A DNA stretch of 64,000 bases. Origin: CAVZCK01 sp963798805 (lineage in GTDB: Bacteria; Pseudomonadota; Alphaproteobacteria; Rhizobiales; Rhodomicrobiaceae). Below the pieces are notes generated by a model. It saw only the letters and a program-made list of their open reading frames with translations. It was not told the DNA's origin and searched no databases. Of this stretch, positions 50,456 through 60,223 are shown in pieces. The position numbers were made by a program, and so were the translations under genes. Each line of letters starts with the position of its first letter. The stretch's first letter is position 1. The stretch spans positions 1,488,001 through 1,552,000 of the forward strand of contig CAWCVC010000010.1 of the NCBI GenBank assembly GCA_963798805.1. Direction: 5' to 3'.

Positions 50456-52537
50456 TTGACAGTTCCGGTTCAGCTCAGCAATGACGGTGGTGTCGCCATC
50501 ATCCGGATCAACAACCCCCCGGTAAACGCTCTCAATCACGCGGTCCGAACGGGCCTTGGTGAGGCTCTGGAAAAAGCGCGCGACGATGCCGCCGTCGAGG
50601 CCATTGTTGTCGGCACGAGCGGCACGACGTTCAGCGGCGGAGCCGACATCACCGAATTCGGCAAGCCACCCCAATCACCAACTTTGCATGAGCTGATCGC
50701 CCTGCTCGATGCAATCGAAAAACCGACCGTGGCTGCGATCCGGGGTGTCGCCTTCGGCGGCGGGCTGGAGCTGGCGCTGGCCTTTCACTTCCGTATCGCC
50801 AGCCCGGATGCGCAATTCGGCCTGCCGGAAGTCAAGATCGGGCTCCTGCCGGGGGCGGGCGGCACCCAGCGTCTGCCGCGCGTCATCGGCATGGAGGAAG
50901 CGCTGAAGATGATCGTCACCGGCGATCCCATCGGAGCCGAAAAGGCCCGCGAGCTCGGCCTGGCGGACGCCATTGCCGAGGGAGACGTGATTGCGGCGGC
51001 CATCGCCTTTTCGCGCAAGGCTGTTTCCGAAAAGCTCTCGCTTATGCGCGTGCGCGACCGGCAGGACAAGCTCGCTTTCGATCAGGCCGCCTTCGACGCG
51101 CTCGCCGGCTCGCTGACCAAGCGCACGCGCGGTCTCGAAGCTCCGCTCGCCTGTGCCCGCGCGGTGCGCAATGCCGCCACCCTGCCCTTCGATGAGGGCG
51201 CCAAACAGGAGCGCGAGCTCTTCATGCAGTTGCTCGGCAGCGAGCAGTCCAAGGCGCAGCGGCATCTGTTCTTCGCCGAGCGCGCGGCGCGCAAGGTGCC
51301 GGACATGCCGGCTTCCGTCGAGGCGCGCAAGATCGAGCAGGTCGCCGTCATCGGCGGCGGCACCATGGGCCGCGGCATCGCCATGTCTTTCGCCAATGCC
51401 GGCATCCCGGTGACCATAACCGAGACGACAGACGAGGCGCTGGCGAAATGCCTTGCCGCCGTCGAGGAGACTTATCGGACCAGCGCGGCACGGGGTGCGA
51501 TCAGCGAAGCCGACGCGGAGAAACGGATCGGGCTGATTAAGGGCGCGACCTCGCTCGACGCCGTGGCCCAAGCCGACCTGATCATCGAGGCGGTGTTCGA
51601 GGAGATGGCGCTGAAGAAGACCATCTTCCGCGAGCTGGACCGGCTTGCGAAGCCGGGCGCGGTGCTTGCCACCAACACCTCGACGCTCAATGTCGACGCC
51701 ATCGCCGCGGAAACGCGGCGCCCCGGCGACGTCGTCGGCATGCATTTCTTCTCGCCCGCCAATATCATGAAGCTGCTCGAGATCGTGCGCGGCAAGGCGA
51801 CCGCGTTCGACACGCTGAAAACCGCTCAGGTCATCGGGCAGCGCATCGGCAAGGTCGGTGTCGTCAGCGGCGTCTGCGACGGTTTCATCGGTAACCGTAT
51901 GCTGCACAAGCGCTTCGCACAGGTCGAGCGGCTGCTGCTCGAGGGCGCGCTTCCGCACGAGATCGATGCGCCGATGACCGAATTCGGCTTTGCGATGGGA
52001 CCGTGTGCCGTCGGCGATCTCGCCGGCCTGGATGTCGGCTGGCGCATCCGCAAGGAGCGCGGCACCACGGCGCCGATCACCGACGCACTGTGTGAGCAAG
52101 GCCGTTTCGGCCAGAAGACCGGCAAGGGCTACTATCTGTACGAACCGGGCTCGCGCGTGCCACGGCCTGATCCCGAGGTCGAGCAACTGATCCTGGAAAC
52201 CTCCAAGCGCCTCGGCGTCGAGCGCCGGTCGATCGCGAAAGAGGAGATCGTCGAGCGGCTGATCTATCCGATGATCAATGAAGGCGCCCGCATCCTGGAG
52301 GAAGGCATCGCCATGCGGCCCGGCGACATCGACGTGGTCTGGATCTACGGCTATGGCTGGCCGGTCGCACGCGGCGGCCCGATGTTCTACGCCGACCAGG
52401 TCGGCCTCGGCACGATTGCGGAGCGGCTCGCCCATTACGCCGAGCAGCTCGACGACAAGACACTCGCACCAGCGCCGCTGCTCGCCCGGCTGGCGGCCGA
52501 GGGCAAAGGCTTCGGCTCCCTCTCGTTAAAGGCTTGA
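50456..52537 (+). CDS. Enoyl-CoA hydratase / 3-hydroxyacyl-CoA dehydrogenase fusion (FadJ/PimF-like)
   Basis: A 693-residue two-step beta-oxidation enzyme. The start is TTG at 50456, with GGAAGGA seven bases before it and a normal family N terminus (TVPVQLSNDGGVAIIRI); ATG 50393 would add 21 unlikely residues. The hydratase domain (about 1-190) has FSGGADITEF, FGGGLELALAFHFRIA and LPEVKIGLLPGAGGTQRL. The dehydrogenase part has VAVIGGGTMGRGIAMSFANAG and GMHFFSPANIMKLLEIV, with the catalytic His. Adjacent to the acyl-CoA ligase by three bases. In the R. palustris pim operon the equivalent PimF precedes PimA in the same way. Confidence 0.92.
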   Translation: MTVPVQLSNDGGVAIIRINNPPVNALNHAVRTGLGEALEKARDDAAVEAIVVGTSGTTFSGGADITEFGKPPQSPTLHELIALLDAIEKPTVAAIRGVAFGGGLELALAFHFRIASPDAQFGLPEVKIGLLPGAGGTQRLPRVIGMEEALKMIVTGDPIGAEKARELGLADAIAEGDVIAAAIAFSRKAVSEKLSLMRVRDRQDKLAFDQAAFDALAGSLTKRTRGLEAPLACARAVRNAATLPFDEGAKQERELFMQLLGSEQSKAQRHLFFAERAARKVPDMPASVEARKIEQVAVIGGGTMGRGIAMSFANAGIPVTITETTDEALAKCLAAVEETYRTSAARGAISEADAEKRIGLIKGATSLDAVAQADLIIEAVFEEMALKKTIFRELDRLAKPGAVLATNTSTLNVDAIAAETRRPGDVVGMHFFSPANIMKLLEIVRGKATAFDTLKTAQVIGQRIGKVGVVSGVCDGFIGNRMLHKRFAQVERLLLEGALPHEIDAPMTEFGFAMGPCAVGDLAGLDVGWRIRKERGTTAPITDALCEQGRFGQKTGKGYYLYEPGSRVPRPDPEVEQLILETSKRLGVERRSIAKEEIVERLIYPMINEGARILEEGIAMRPGDIDVVWIYGYGWPVARGGPMFYADQVGLGTIAERLAHYAEQLDDKTLAPAPLLARLAAEGKGFGSLSLKA

Positions 52538-52540
52538 GCC

Positions 52541-54229
52541 ATGAGCGAGCGCCCTTTCGCCTGGGAGAAATCCTATCCGCCGGAGATCGCCTGGAACGCG
52601 CCGCTGGAGATCACGACGCTGCCGGCGATGTTCGACAAGGCTATGAGCAGCTATGGCGCGCGGCCCGCCATCGAATTTCGCGGTAAGACGATCCAGTACC
52701 ATGAGCTAGGAGCGAAGGCGCTCGGCGCCGGGGCAGCCTTCCTGTCCCTCGGCCACGGCAAGGACAGGCCGATCGCGCTCTATCTGCCGAACGTACCCTA
52801 TCATCCGATCGCGTTTTTCGGCGGTGCCAGAACCGGCGCCCCGCTGGTGCATCTCAGCCCGCTCGATGCCGAGCGGGAGCTTGAGCACAAGCTCGCCGAC
52901 AGCGGAGCGCGGACCATCGTCACGACGAACTTCCCCAATCTCCTGGCGAATGCGCTCAAAATGCTCGACCGCGGCATGATCGATAATCTGATCGTAGGCG
53001 ACGACGCCGAATGGGGCCAGTCGCCGATCCCGCTGCTTCCGATCCCGGAGCGCCTGGGCGTCGTATCGTTCAGCAAGCTGATCGCTGAAGCGCCAGGGAC
53101 CGAAAGCTGGCCGCAGGTCGTCCCCGAAGACATCGCTCTCCTGCAATATACCGGCGGCACCACCGGCAAGCCGCGCGCGGCGATGCTCACTCACGCCAAT
53201 CTCACCGCTGCGGTCGACATTTACGAGATCTGGTTCCAGACGCGCGAACCATCGCCTGCCGGATATGAGACCGTCATCGCCGTCCTGCCCTTCTTCCATA
53301 TCTACGCCCTGACCACGATTCTCCTGCGTTACATCCGCAATGGCGATTTGATCCTGTTGCGCATCAAATTCGATCCCGATCAGACGCTACACGATATCGA
53401 GGTGCTGCGTGCCACGGCTTTTCCGGGCGTCCCGACGATGTGGATCGCGCTGGCCAACCGGCCGGACATCGGCCAGCGAGACCTGTCCTCGCTCAGCTAT
53501 TGCGGCTCCGGCGGCGCTCCGCTGCCGGTCGAGGTGGCGACGCAGTTCCGACGGCTGACCGGCCATCGGCTCGGCGGCGGTTGGGGCATGACCGAGACCT
53601 CGCCCGCCGGCACTAATGTGCCGTCATTCGGCGAGCCGCCCGTGGCAACGATCGGCCTGCCTCTTCCCCATGTCGAGATGGATATCTCGGCGCTCGATGA
53701 TCCCCGCCGCGTGCTAGCCCCCCGCGAAATCGGAGAGATCCGCGTCCGCGGGCCGAATGTGACGCAAGGCTACTGGCGGCGCCCGCAGGAAACGGCCGAC
53801 GCCTTCGTCGACGGCTATTTCCTTACCGGCGATATCGGCTGGATGGACGAGAACGGCTTCTTCTTCGTCGTCGACCGCAAGAAGGACATGATCATCTCCG
53901 GCGGCTTCAATGTCTATCCGCAGACCATCGAGCAGGCGATCTATGAGCACACCGCCGTCGAGGAGGTGCTGGTCATCGGCGTGCCCGACGCTTATCGGGG
54001 CGAGGCTGCCAAGGCTTTCGTCAAGCTCAAGGCGGGCGCGCAGCCTTTCACGCTCGCGGAGCTGAACGCATTTCTCGCAGACAAGATCGGTCGCCATGAG
54101 ATGCCGACGCAGCTCGAATTCCGCGATTCGCTGCCGCGCACTGCCGTCGGCAAGTTGTCCAAGCTCGAGTTGAAGCAGCAGGAGCAGGCAAAAGCCCCAA
54201 GCGCTGCGAATGAAAACCACGGGACCTGA
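52541..54229 (+). CDS. Acyl-CoA ligase, AMP-forming (PimA-like)
   Basis: A 562-residue adenylate-forming ligase. Motifs: LLQYTGGTTGKPRAAMLTH (AMP/phosphate loop), YCGSGGAPLPVEV, GWGMTETSPAGTN, GDIGWMDENGFFFVVDRKKD (hinge) and PRTAVGKLSK with the catalytic lysine. It would activate a carboxylic acid, in this context a medium-chain dicarboxylate or cyclic acid, to its CoA ester. Starts three bases after the hydratase-dehydrogenase stop, so the two are translationally linked. A thiolase, expected in a complete pim operon, is not in the window. Confidence 0.9.
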   Translation: MSERPFAWEKSYPPEIAWNAPLEITTLPAMFDKAMSSYGARPAIEFRGKTIQYHELGAKALGAGAAFLSLGHGKDRPIALYLPNVPYHPIAFFGGARTGAPLVHLSPLDAERELEHKLADSGARTIVTTNFPNLLANALKMLDRGMIDNLIVGDDAEWGQSPIPLLPIPERLGVVSFSKLIAEAPGTESWPQVVPEDIALLQYTGGTTGKPRAAMLTHANLTAAVDIYEIWFQTREPSPAGYETVIAVLPFFHIYALTTILLRYIRNGDLILLRIKFDPDQTLHDIEVLRATAFPGVPTMWIALANRPDIGQRDLSSLSYCGSGGAPLPVEVATQFRRLTGHRLGGGWGMTETSPAGTNVPSFGEPPVATIGLPLPHVEMDISALDDPRRVLAPREIGEIRVRGPNVTQGYWRRPQETADAFVDGYFLTGDIGWMDENGFFFVVDRKKDMIISGGFNVYPQTIEQAIYEHTAVEEVLVIGVPDAYRGEAAKAFVKLKAGAQPFTLAELNAFLADKIGRHEMPTQLEFRDSLPRTAVGKLSKLELKQQEQAKAPSAANENHGT

Positions 54230-54361
54230 AGACAATGCAGGACCATTTGCATTGGTGGCGGCCAGCGTGCGGATAGGCTGTTCGAGATCGTGTCTAGGAT
54301 TTAAGAAAAGGGAACCGCAGAAACGGCTGCGCGATAACCAAAATCAATTCGAGGAAGCTCT

Positions 54362-55126
54362 ATGAAAGATCCGTTTCGCCTGGACGACAAAGTCGCCGTC
54401 ATCACCGGCTCCAGCCGCGGCATCGGCCGGGAGACCGCCATGCTGATGGCGCGGCTTGGCGCGAAGGTCGTGGTGTCGAGCCGCAAGGCCGATGCCTGCG
54501 AGCAGGTCGCCGAGGCGATCCGCGCCGAGGGCGGCGAGGCAACGGTCATCCCCTGCAATGTCTCGGCGAAATCCGATGTGGAGGCGCTGGTCAAGCGGAC
54601 TACCGAGCAATGGGGCCGGATCGACATCCTGGTCTGCAACGCCGCCGCCAATCCGGCTTTCGGGCCGGTATTGGAACTTTCCGACGAGGCCTTCGACAAG
54701 ATCATGGCCACGAACGTCCGGGCGAATGTCTGGCTGTGCAACATGGTGATCCCCGGCATGGCCGAGCGCGGCGGCGGTGCGGTGGTGATCGTCTCCTCGA
54801 TCGCCGGCATCATCGCCTCGCCGATGATCGGCGCCTACGGCATGTCCAAAGCCGCCGATTTCTCGCTGGCGCGCACTCTTGCCGCCGAATGGGCGGGTAA
54901 GAACATCCGCATCAATTGCGTTGCGCCGGGCCTCATCAAGACCGACTTCGCGCGCGCGCTCTGGGAGGACAAGGAGCGGCTTGCCAAGCGCGAAGCCCTG
55001 ACGCCGCTGCGCCGCATCGGCGAGCCGGAGGAGATCGCGGGCGTCGCCGCCTTCCTCGCCTCGCCGGCGGCCAGCTACATCACCGGGCAGACGATCATCG
55101 CGGATGGCGGCGTAACCGTGGTGTGA
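54362..55126 (+). CDS. Short-chain dehydrogenase/reductase, FabG-like
   Basis: A 254-residue classical SDR: TGSSRGIGRETAMLMARLGA for the dinucleotide, CNAAANP in place of NNAG, and the catalytic serine-tyrosine-lysine set in IVSSIAG and YGMSKAADF. The C-terminal ITGQTIIADGG is typical. The SSRK sequence after the second strand suggests NADP. It follows the acyl-CoA ligase by 132 bases on the same strand and converges with the hopanoid operon 10 bases later. The hydroxyacyl or alcohol substrate is unknown. Confidence 0.9.
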   Translation: MKDPFRLDDKVAVITGSSRGIGRETAMLMARLGAKVVVSSRKADACEQVAEAIRAEGGEATVIPCNVSAKSDVEALVKRTTEQWGRIDILVCNAAANPAFGPVLELSDEAFDKIMATNVRANVWLCNMVIPGMAERGGGAVVIVSSIAGIIASPMIGAYGMSKAADFSLARTLAAEWAGKNIRINCVAPGLIKTDFARALWEDKERLAKREALTPLRRIGEPEEIAGVAAFLASPAASYITGQTIIADGGVTVV

Positions 55127-55136
55127 GACCCATGGG

Positions 55137-57128
55137 TTAAGGGCGGCTCAGCCTGCGGTACTGCGCAAGCGCCCAGAGCGGGAAGATCTTCGAATAGCCG
55201 TGATAGCGCAGATAGAACACGCGCGGGAAACCGGTCGCCGTATGGTGGGCTTCGGGCCAGAGGCCGTCGGCCGCCTGGTTGACGATCAGATAGTCGATGC
55301 CCTTGCGGACAGCCGAGCCGCGAGCCTCGCCCGCCGCCATCAGGCCGAGCAAAGCCCAGGCCGTCTGCGAGGCCGTGCTCGGGACCGGCTCATATCCTCT
55401 ATAGTCGATCTTGTAGCTGTCGCCGCCTTCACCCCAGCCGCCGTCGGCGTTTTGGATCGAGGCAAGCCACTGCGCACCTTTCGCAATCGCACCCGAAACG
55501 GGCCCATCCTCCGCATCGTGGCAAGCCGCCAGGGCTGTCAAGGCCGACCAGGTGCCGTAGATGTAATTCATGCCCCAGCGGCCGAACCAGCTTCCATCCG
55601 CCTCCTGATGATCAAGAAGCCATTTCAGCCCATCGTCCAGGCTGCGCCGGGTCTCTTTCTTGTGGCCGAGCGCCATCAGCATCGAAACGCAGCGCGCCGT
55701 GAGATCGGCCGTCGGCGGATCGAGCAAGGCACCATGATCCGAAAACGGAATGTAATTCAGATAAAAATAGCTGTTGTCTGCATCGAAGGCCGCCCAGCCG
55801 CCATCGCGGCTTTGCAGCCCTTCGATCCATTCGGCGCCGCGCTCGATGGCTGTTTCGAAGGCATTCTTCAGAGCGAATTGATCCGGACCGAGATGATGCA
55901 TCGCCCGCAGCATGCCCATCACCACGACCGCGGTGTCGTCGAGATCCGGATAATGCGGGTTGGCGTATTGAAAAGCCCAGCCGCCCGGCCGCACATTTGG
56001 CCGCTGGAATGCCCAATCGCCTTTGAAATCCAGAACCTGCCGCGGGGCCAGCCAGCGCAGCGCGTCAACTGCGGCACTAATCGCTTCGGCAGCTTCCGTC
56101 TCTAAGAGCGCGTGAGCAGAGAGGACGGTATCCCAAACCGGCGACAAGCAGGGCTGGCAATAGGCTTCTTCGCCGCCCGCATCGGTGAGCAGCCCGTCAA
56201 TCGCCTCGCGCGCCAGCCGAACCCGGTCGTCGTCGGGCGGTACGCCAAGCGCGTGGTACATTATCACGGAGTTCGCCATGGCAGGATAGATCGCGCCGAG
56301 GCCCGATGTGCCATTGAGACGCTCGTCGACAAAGGCGACCGCCTTGTCGATGGCGCGCTGCCGCGATCCTTTCGGGAAGAACGGCTCGATCGGCCTCAGC
56401 ACCTTGTCGATCCCCTCGAAAAGCTGCGTCCAGGGCCAGACCGCATGAGCCGGCCGGTGGGGCTTTACTTCGCTCCCGGCGGGGAAAAGCTCTGCGATTC
56501 CGATATTGCGCCGATTGATCGCACGGGGTTTGAGAGCCTGGAGCACCAAGAGGGGCACGAGAACGGTTCTCGCCCAATAGGAGATTTTGGAGAGATGAAA
56601 GGGGAACCAGCGTGGCAGCAGCATGATCTCGACCGGCATGACCGGCACGCCGGTCCAGGGTATCTCCCCATAGAGCGCCAGCAAGATCCGGGTGAACACA
56701 TTGCTCGCGCCCGCGCCGCCGCGCGCCAGGATCGCTTCACGCGCCCGGACCATATGTGGGGCGTCCGGCGGATCGCCGATCATTTTCAGGCCGAAATAGG
56801 CTTTGATGCTGGCGCTGATATCGCTTGCGCCGTCCTTGCAAAGTGGCCAGCCGCCGTCCTCCTGCTGTGTGCGGCGCAGATAGACGCCGATCCGGGCTTC
56901 GAGCGCAGGGTCTTCCTCGCCCAGGAAATGCAAGAACAGCACATATTCGGCCGGGATCGTGGCATCGGACTCCAGCTCGAAACACCAATGGCCGTCCGGC
57001 TTGCGCAGATGGAGAAGGCCGGCTGTGGCTCTGCTGATGGCGGCGTCGACGCGCGCAGATGGGTGCGAGCGCGCAACGCGCGGCGCGTCCTCCGCTTCAA
57101 CGCTTCCTGCGTTAGAGAGCTGGCTCAT
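55137..57128 (-). CDS. shc: Squalene-hopene cyclase
   Basis: A 663-residue class II triterpene cyclase that turns squalene into hopene at the inner membrane. The acid motif DLDD lies at residues 395-398 (YPDLDDTAV), and several QW repeats are visible (e.g. QEDGGWPLC, QNADGGWGEGG, QSRDGGWAAFD, QAADGLWPE). Length matches the family. It is the last gene of the operon (dxs, hpnA, hpnC, hpnD, hpnE, shc) and its start overlaps the end of hpnE by 17 bases. Also called hpnF. Confidence 0.96.
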   Translation of the reverse strand: MSQLSNAGSVEAEDAPRVARSHPSARVDAAISRATAGLLHLRKPDGHWCFELESDATIPAEYVLFLHFLGEEDPALEARIGVYLRRTQQEDGGWPLCKDGASDISASIKAYFGLKMIGDPPDAPHMVRAREAILARGGAGASNVFTRILLALYGEIPWTGVPVMPVEIMLLPRWFPFHLSKISYWARTVLVPLLVLQALKPRAINRRNIGIAELFPAGSEVKPHRPAHAVWPWTQLFEGIDKVLRPIEPFFPKGSRQRAIDKAVAFVDERLNGTSGLGAIYPAMANSVIMYHALGVPPDDDRVRLAREAIDGLLTDAGGEEAYCQPCLSPVWDTVLSAHALLETEAAEAISAAVDALRWLAPRQVLDFKGDWAFQRPNVRPGGWAFQYANPHYPDLDDTAVVVMGMLRAMHHLGPDQFALKNAFETAIERGAEWIEGLQSRDGGWAAFDADNSYFYLNYIPFSDHGALLDPPTADLTARCVSMLMALGHKKETRRSLDDGLKWLLDHQEADGSWFGRWGMNYIYGTWSALTALAACHDAEDGPVSGAIAKGAQWLASIQNADGGWGEGGDSYKIDYRGYEPVPSTASQTAWALLGLMAAGEARGSAVRKGIDYLIVNQAADGLWPEAHHTATGFPRVFYLRYHGYSKIFPLWALAQYRRLSRP

Positions 57129-58383
57129 GGCGTGGCTGGTCCTTTCCTGATCCGATCCGACGGATCAGCCGGGCGGCCGCCACGCCCGACTGGATCGCGC
57201 CTTCGATGGTCGCGGGCAGACCGGTGTCGATCCAGTCACCGGCAAGAACGAGATTGCGGTATTGCATGCGCGCCTGGGGACGTCGCGCCTGTTGCTCGGG
57301 CGTCGCCAAGAATGTCGCGCGCCGTTCCTTGATCACCTGCCAGACCGGAAGCGGGTGCGTTTCTCCGCTGACGGAGCAGATTTCCATCCAGACCAATTCC
57401 GCTAGCTCCTCACGCGGCATATCGAGCAGGCGGTCGGCCGCGCTGATCGTCACCGACAGCCGATCGGGATAGGAGAACAGCCATTCGCTGATGCTGTTTA
57501 ACATGCCGAGCATGGGCGGCAGATCCGCCATGGGCGCCGTCTTGAAATGGATGTTCAAAATGGCGCTGAAGGCATCCGGCGCTTTCAGCCCGGGAATGAG
57601 ATCGGCCGCGCTCGTCGGCGGCACGGCAAGGACCACGGCATCGTCTCTTGCAAGCTCCACCGCGTCGTCGCCAAACATCAGAACACGTATAAAATCGCCG
57701 TCCGACTGCATGCCCTGCAGCCTTCGGCCGAACGCCACTGTGGTCCCTCGGGCTTCTAGTAAGGTCAGCGCCGGATCGACGAACGCCGCCGATAATCCGC
57801 CCTGGATGATCAGCGGGCGGCAGGCGCCCGCGCCTCGCGCGAGGGTCTTCGTCAGCAGGGTCCAGGCCAGCCGCGCCGAGGCATCGCGCGGCTCGGTATT
57901 GAGACCCGCAACCAGCATCGGCCGCCACAGCCGCCGGAAGCCGAGGGTGTTATCGTCGAGACGGTCGCCGATCCTGGTCTTCGGGCCGGCACCGATCAGA
58001 GCCAGCGCCGCGAGATAGTCGCGTGGCCCGATCCCAGGCACACCGCCGCCCCGTCCGAGTATCGCGCGGAAGGAGCCGAGTTCGAGCGTCCATCGCTCGC
58101 CGCTCGCGAGATCGGCAAATGGCAGGACCGGAGCCGCCGGACCGCTGAGCGTGCCCCTTGTGCCGATGCGCTCCAAATAGGCGAGCGCGGCGCGGTTGCC
58201 CGAGAGCAGCAGGTGGTTGCCGTTGTCGATGATCGCATCGAGCCGGGCGTCATAATAGGACCGGCACCGCCCGCCGGCCGCCTGCGCCGCCTCGTACAGC
58301 GAAACGGATATGCCCGGCTCGGCCAGCTCCAGTGCCGCGCTGAGACCGGCAAGACCCGCGCCGATGACGTGGACTTTCGCCAT
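57112..58383 (-). CDS. hpnE: Hydroxysqualene dehydroxylase
   Basis: A 423-residue FAD-dependent amine-oxidase-like enzyme. The dinucleotide motif is VHVIGAGLAGLSAALELAE, followed by GGRCRSYYD and DNGNHLLLSGN, hallmarks of HpnE. The C-terminal FAD contact is LAGDWIDTGLPATIEGAIQS. It reduces hydroxysqualene to squalene. The ATG at 58383 overlaps the hpnD stop as ATGA; upstream in-frame codons are not needed. Neighbours confirm the role. Confidence 0.94.
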   Translation of the reverse strand: MAKVHVIGAGLAGLSAALELAEPGISVSLYEAAQAAGGRCRSYYDARLDAIIDNGNHLLLSGNRAALAYLERIGTRGTLSGPAAPVLPFADLASGERWTLELGSFRAILGRGGGVPGIGPRDYLAALALIGAGPKTRIGDRLDDNTLGFRRLWRPMLVAGLNTEPRDASARLAWTLLTKTLARGAGACRPLIIQGGLSAAFVDPALTLLEARGTTVAFGRRLQGMQSDGDFIRVLMFGDDAVELARDDAVVLAVPPTSAADLIPGLKAPDAFSAILNIHFKTAPMADLPPMLGMLNSISEWLFSYPDRLSVTISAADRLLDMPREELAELVWMEICSVSGETHPLPVWQVIKERRATFLATPEQQARRPQARMQYRNLVLAGDWIDTGLPATIEGAIQSGVAAARLIRRIGSGKDQPRHEPAL

Positions 58384-59291
58384 CAAAACAGTCCGTACCG
58401 CAGGACTGGAGCGATCAGCCCGAGCTTGTTCACCGAGACGCGGGTGCGTGGCGGCGTCCAACCTTCGTCGATCATGCGCTCCAGAATGGCGCGATAAGCG
58501 ACCGACATCAGCCGCGGCGCGCGCACGCTTTTCCGGGGACAGGACGCCATGATCCAGTCGGCCTCGTCGAACTCCGCCCGGGCGCAGGACGCGACGCAGT
58601 GGCAGGCGAGGTCGACTTTCGGATCTTCCGCGACCTGCTCGGGACGCCAGTCGCGAATGCCGGCCTGGATCAGGGCCTCGCGCGGCAGGTAGAGCCGCCC
58701 GAGCTCGGCGTCCTCGTCGATGTCACGCAGGATGTTGGTGAGTTGGAGCGCCCGGCCGAGATGACGGGCAAGGCGAAGACCGTCCTCGACGCCAAGGCCG
58801 AAGACCCGCACAGCCAGCCGGCCGACCGCGCTCGCGACTTTGTCGCAATAGAGGTCGAGCACGGGCCAGGTCGGGGCCTGCAACTGCTCATCGACATCCA
58901 TCATCATGCCATCGATCAGGTCCAGAAAATCGCGCCGGGACAGATGATAGCGCTCGACGGCAAGCTTGAGGTCCTCCAATCCGGGGACATCCTGGCCGGC
59001 AAAGATCCGGTCGACCGTCGTCCGCCAGGCGTTGAGCGCGTCGATCTTCTGGCCATGCTCGGCCGGATTGTCGGCGACATCGTCCAGGGCGCGGCAATAA
59101 TCATAGATCGCGAACATCGCACTCCGCTCCCCCTCGGGCAGAATGCGCAGCGCCAGATAGAACGAGCTGCCGGATACGACACTGCCACCATTGTCATCCT
59201 GGCCGGTGCCATCCGGGCCGGAAGGGTCCGCCCCTGGGGCCGGCAAGCGCTCTCCTGGAACCTCATAGCGATGCGCCACGGATTGGGTCAT
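58383..59291 (-). CDS. hpnD: Presqualene diphosphate synthase
   Basis: A 302-residue trans-isoprenyl diphosphate synthase that condenses two farnesyl diphosphates to presqualene diphosphate. It has the two aspartate-rich motifs: DYCRALDDVADN (about residue 65-77) and LRDIDEDAELGRLYLP. An N-terminal 40-residue polar extension with proline and glycine precedes the domain. The ATG at 59291 overlaps the stop of hpnC as ATGA and has GGAGG about nine bases before; a GTG two codons earlier is possible. Confidence 0.94.
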   Translation of the reverse strand: MTQSVAHRYEVPGERLPAPGADPSGPDGTGQDDNGGSVVSGSSFYLALRILPEGERSAMFAIYDYCRALDDVADNPAEHGQKIDALNAWRTTVDRIFAGQDVPGLEDLKLAVERYHLSRRDFLDLIDGMMMDVDEQLQAPTWPVLDLYCDKVASAVGRLAVRVFGLGVEDGLRLARHLGRALQLTNILRDIDEDAELGRLYLPREALIQAGIRDWRPEQVAEDPKVDLACHCVASCARAEFDEADWIMASCPRKSVRAPRLMSVAYRAILERMIDEGWTPPRTRVSVNKLGLIAPVLRYGLF

Positions 59292-60170
59292 TTCCACGCC
59301 TCCGTGAATGAGGAAGAAGCTCCGAGCGCGCGGCTGACGGTACGCCGGCCGAAGCCGAGGAGCACCGCGCGCAGTGCGATGAGCCCGAAAGCGGTTCGGC
59401 CGAGCCGTACCTTGTCGCGGAGCGGGTCGCCTCCCGCAAGGCGCATCAAAAGCGCGGCGGCAAGCTGATGGATAATGTGAACCTCGAGTGCCAGCGACAA
59501 ATCCGCGATCCCGGCGGAGAATTCCGAGGCCGGCACCAGAAGCCGCGTCCGCGTGATCTCGGCAAGCGACGCGATGGCCGCGCGCAGGGGCGGCGGCAGG
59601 CGGTTCTCCGTAGGAGGCACGTTCAGGTAATCGACCGATGCGCCATGCGCGGCGAGCAGATCGAGCGGCAGATAGACCCGGTCGAGATTGCGATAGTCAT
59701 CGACGCAGTCCTGCAAATGATTGATGATCTGCAGGGCGGTACACAGTTTGTCGGAAGCCGGCCAGAGGCTCACCGATTCTCCGTGAACGTCGAGAACGAA
59801 GCGCCCGACGGGCATGGCCGAAAGCGTGCAATAGTCGATAAGCTCCGGCCAGCTTTGATAGCACTTCTTGGTCACGTCCTGCCTGAACGCGGCGAGGAGA
59901 TCGCGTGCGTGCTGACTCTGTGAGATCCCGCTCCTTCAATCCCAGGCGGAGCGGCTCGGCGACCGGATCCCTGGAGGGCGAAAGCAGCGCGCGCTCGAGC
60001 CTGTCCAGCTCCGCCAGCTTCTCCTCGGAGTTCAGCGCTGGGTCGTCGGCGACATCGTCGGCTGTGCGGACGAATTGGTAAAAGGCCAGAATAATCGGAC
60101 GGTGCCGCTCATGGATGAGGCGGGAAGCGACCGGGAAGTTCTCGTTACGGTGCGTGCGCTTCACTTCCAC
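59288..60170 (-). pseudogene. hpnC: Hydroxysqualene synthase (hpnC) interrupted by a frameshift
   Basis: HpnC converts presqualene diphosphate to hydroxysqualene. The N-terminal third begins at 60170 (THRNENFPVASRLI, FVRTADDVADDP with the first aspartate motif) and runs in one frame. The rest, from about 59914 down to 59288, is in another frame (CYQSWPELIDYCTLSAMPVG, HLQDCVDDYRNLDRVYLP with the second motif). The join falls near 59915: skipping the base there restores LTE-QHARDLLAAFRQDVTKK, the family sequence. So there is one extra base, or two missing. No recoding signal is visible. Unless the base call is wrong, the hopanoid operon lacks a working hpnC here, although HpnD and HpnE around it are intact. 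Confidence 0.88.
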
Positions 60171-60223
60171 ACCTCCTTATCGTCTCGCCGTTTGCAATGC
60201 CGCGCCGGAAACAGCGGAGCGCA

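Noticed and set aside
50675..52435. A 586-codon minus-strand frame inside the hydratase-dehydrogenase gene
   Set aside because: Same antisense effect; composition is not protein-like and the plus-strand gene has full domain motifs.
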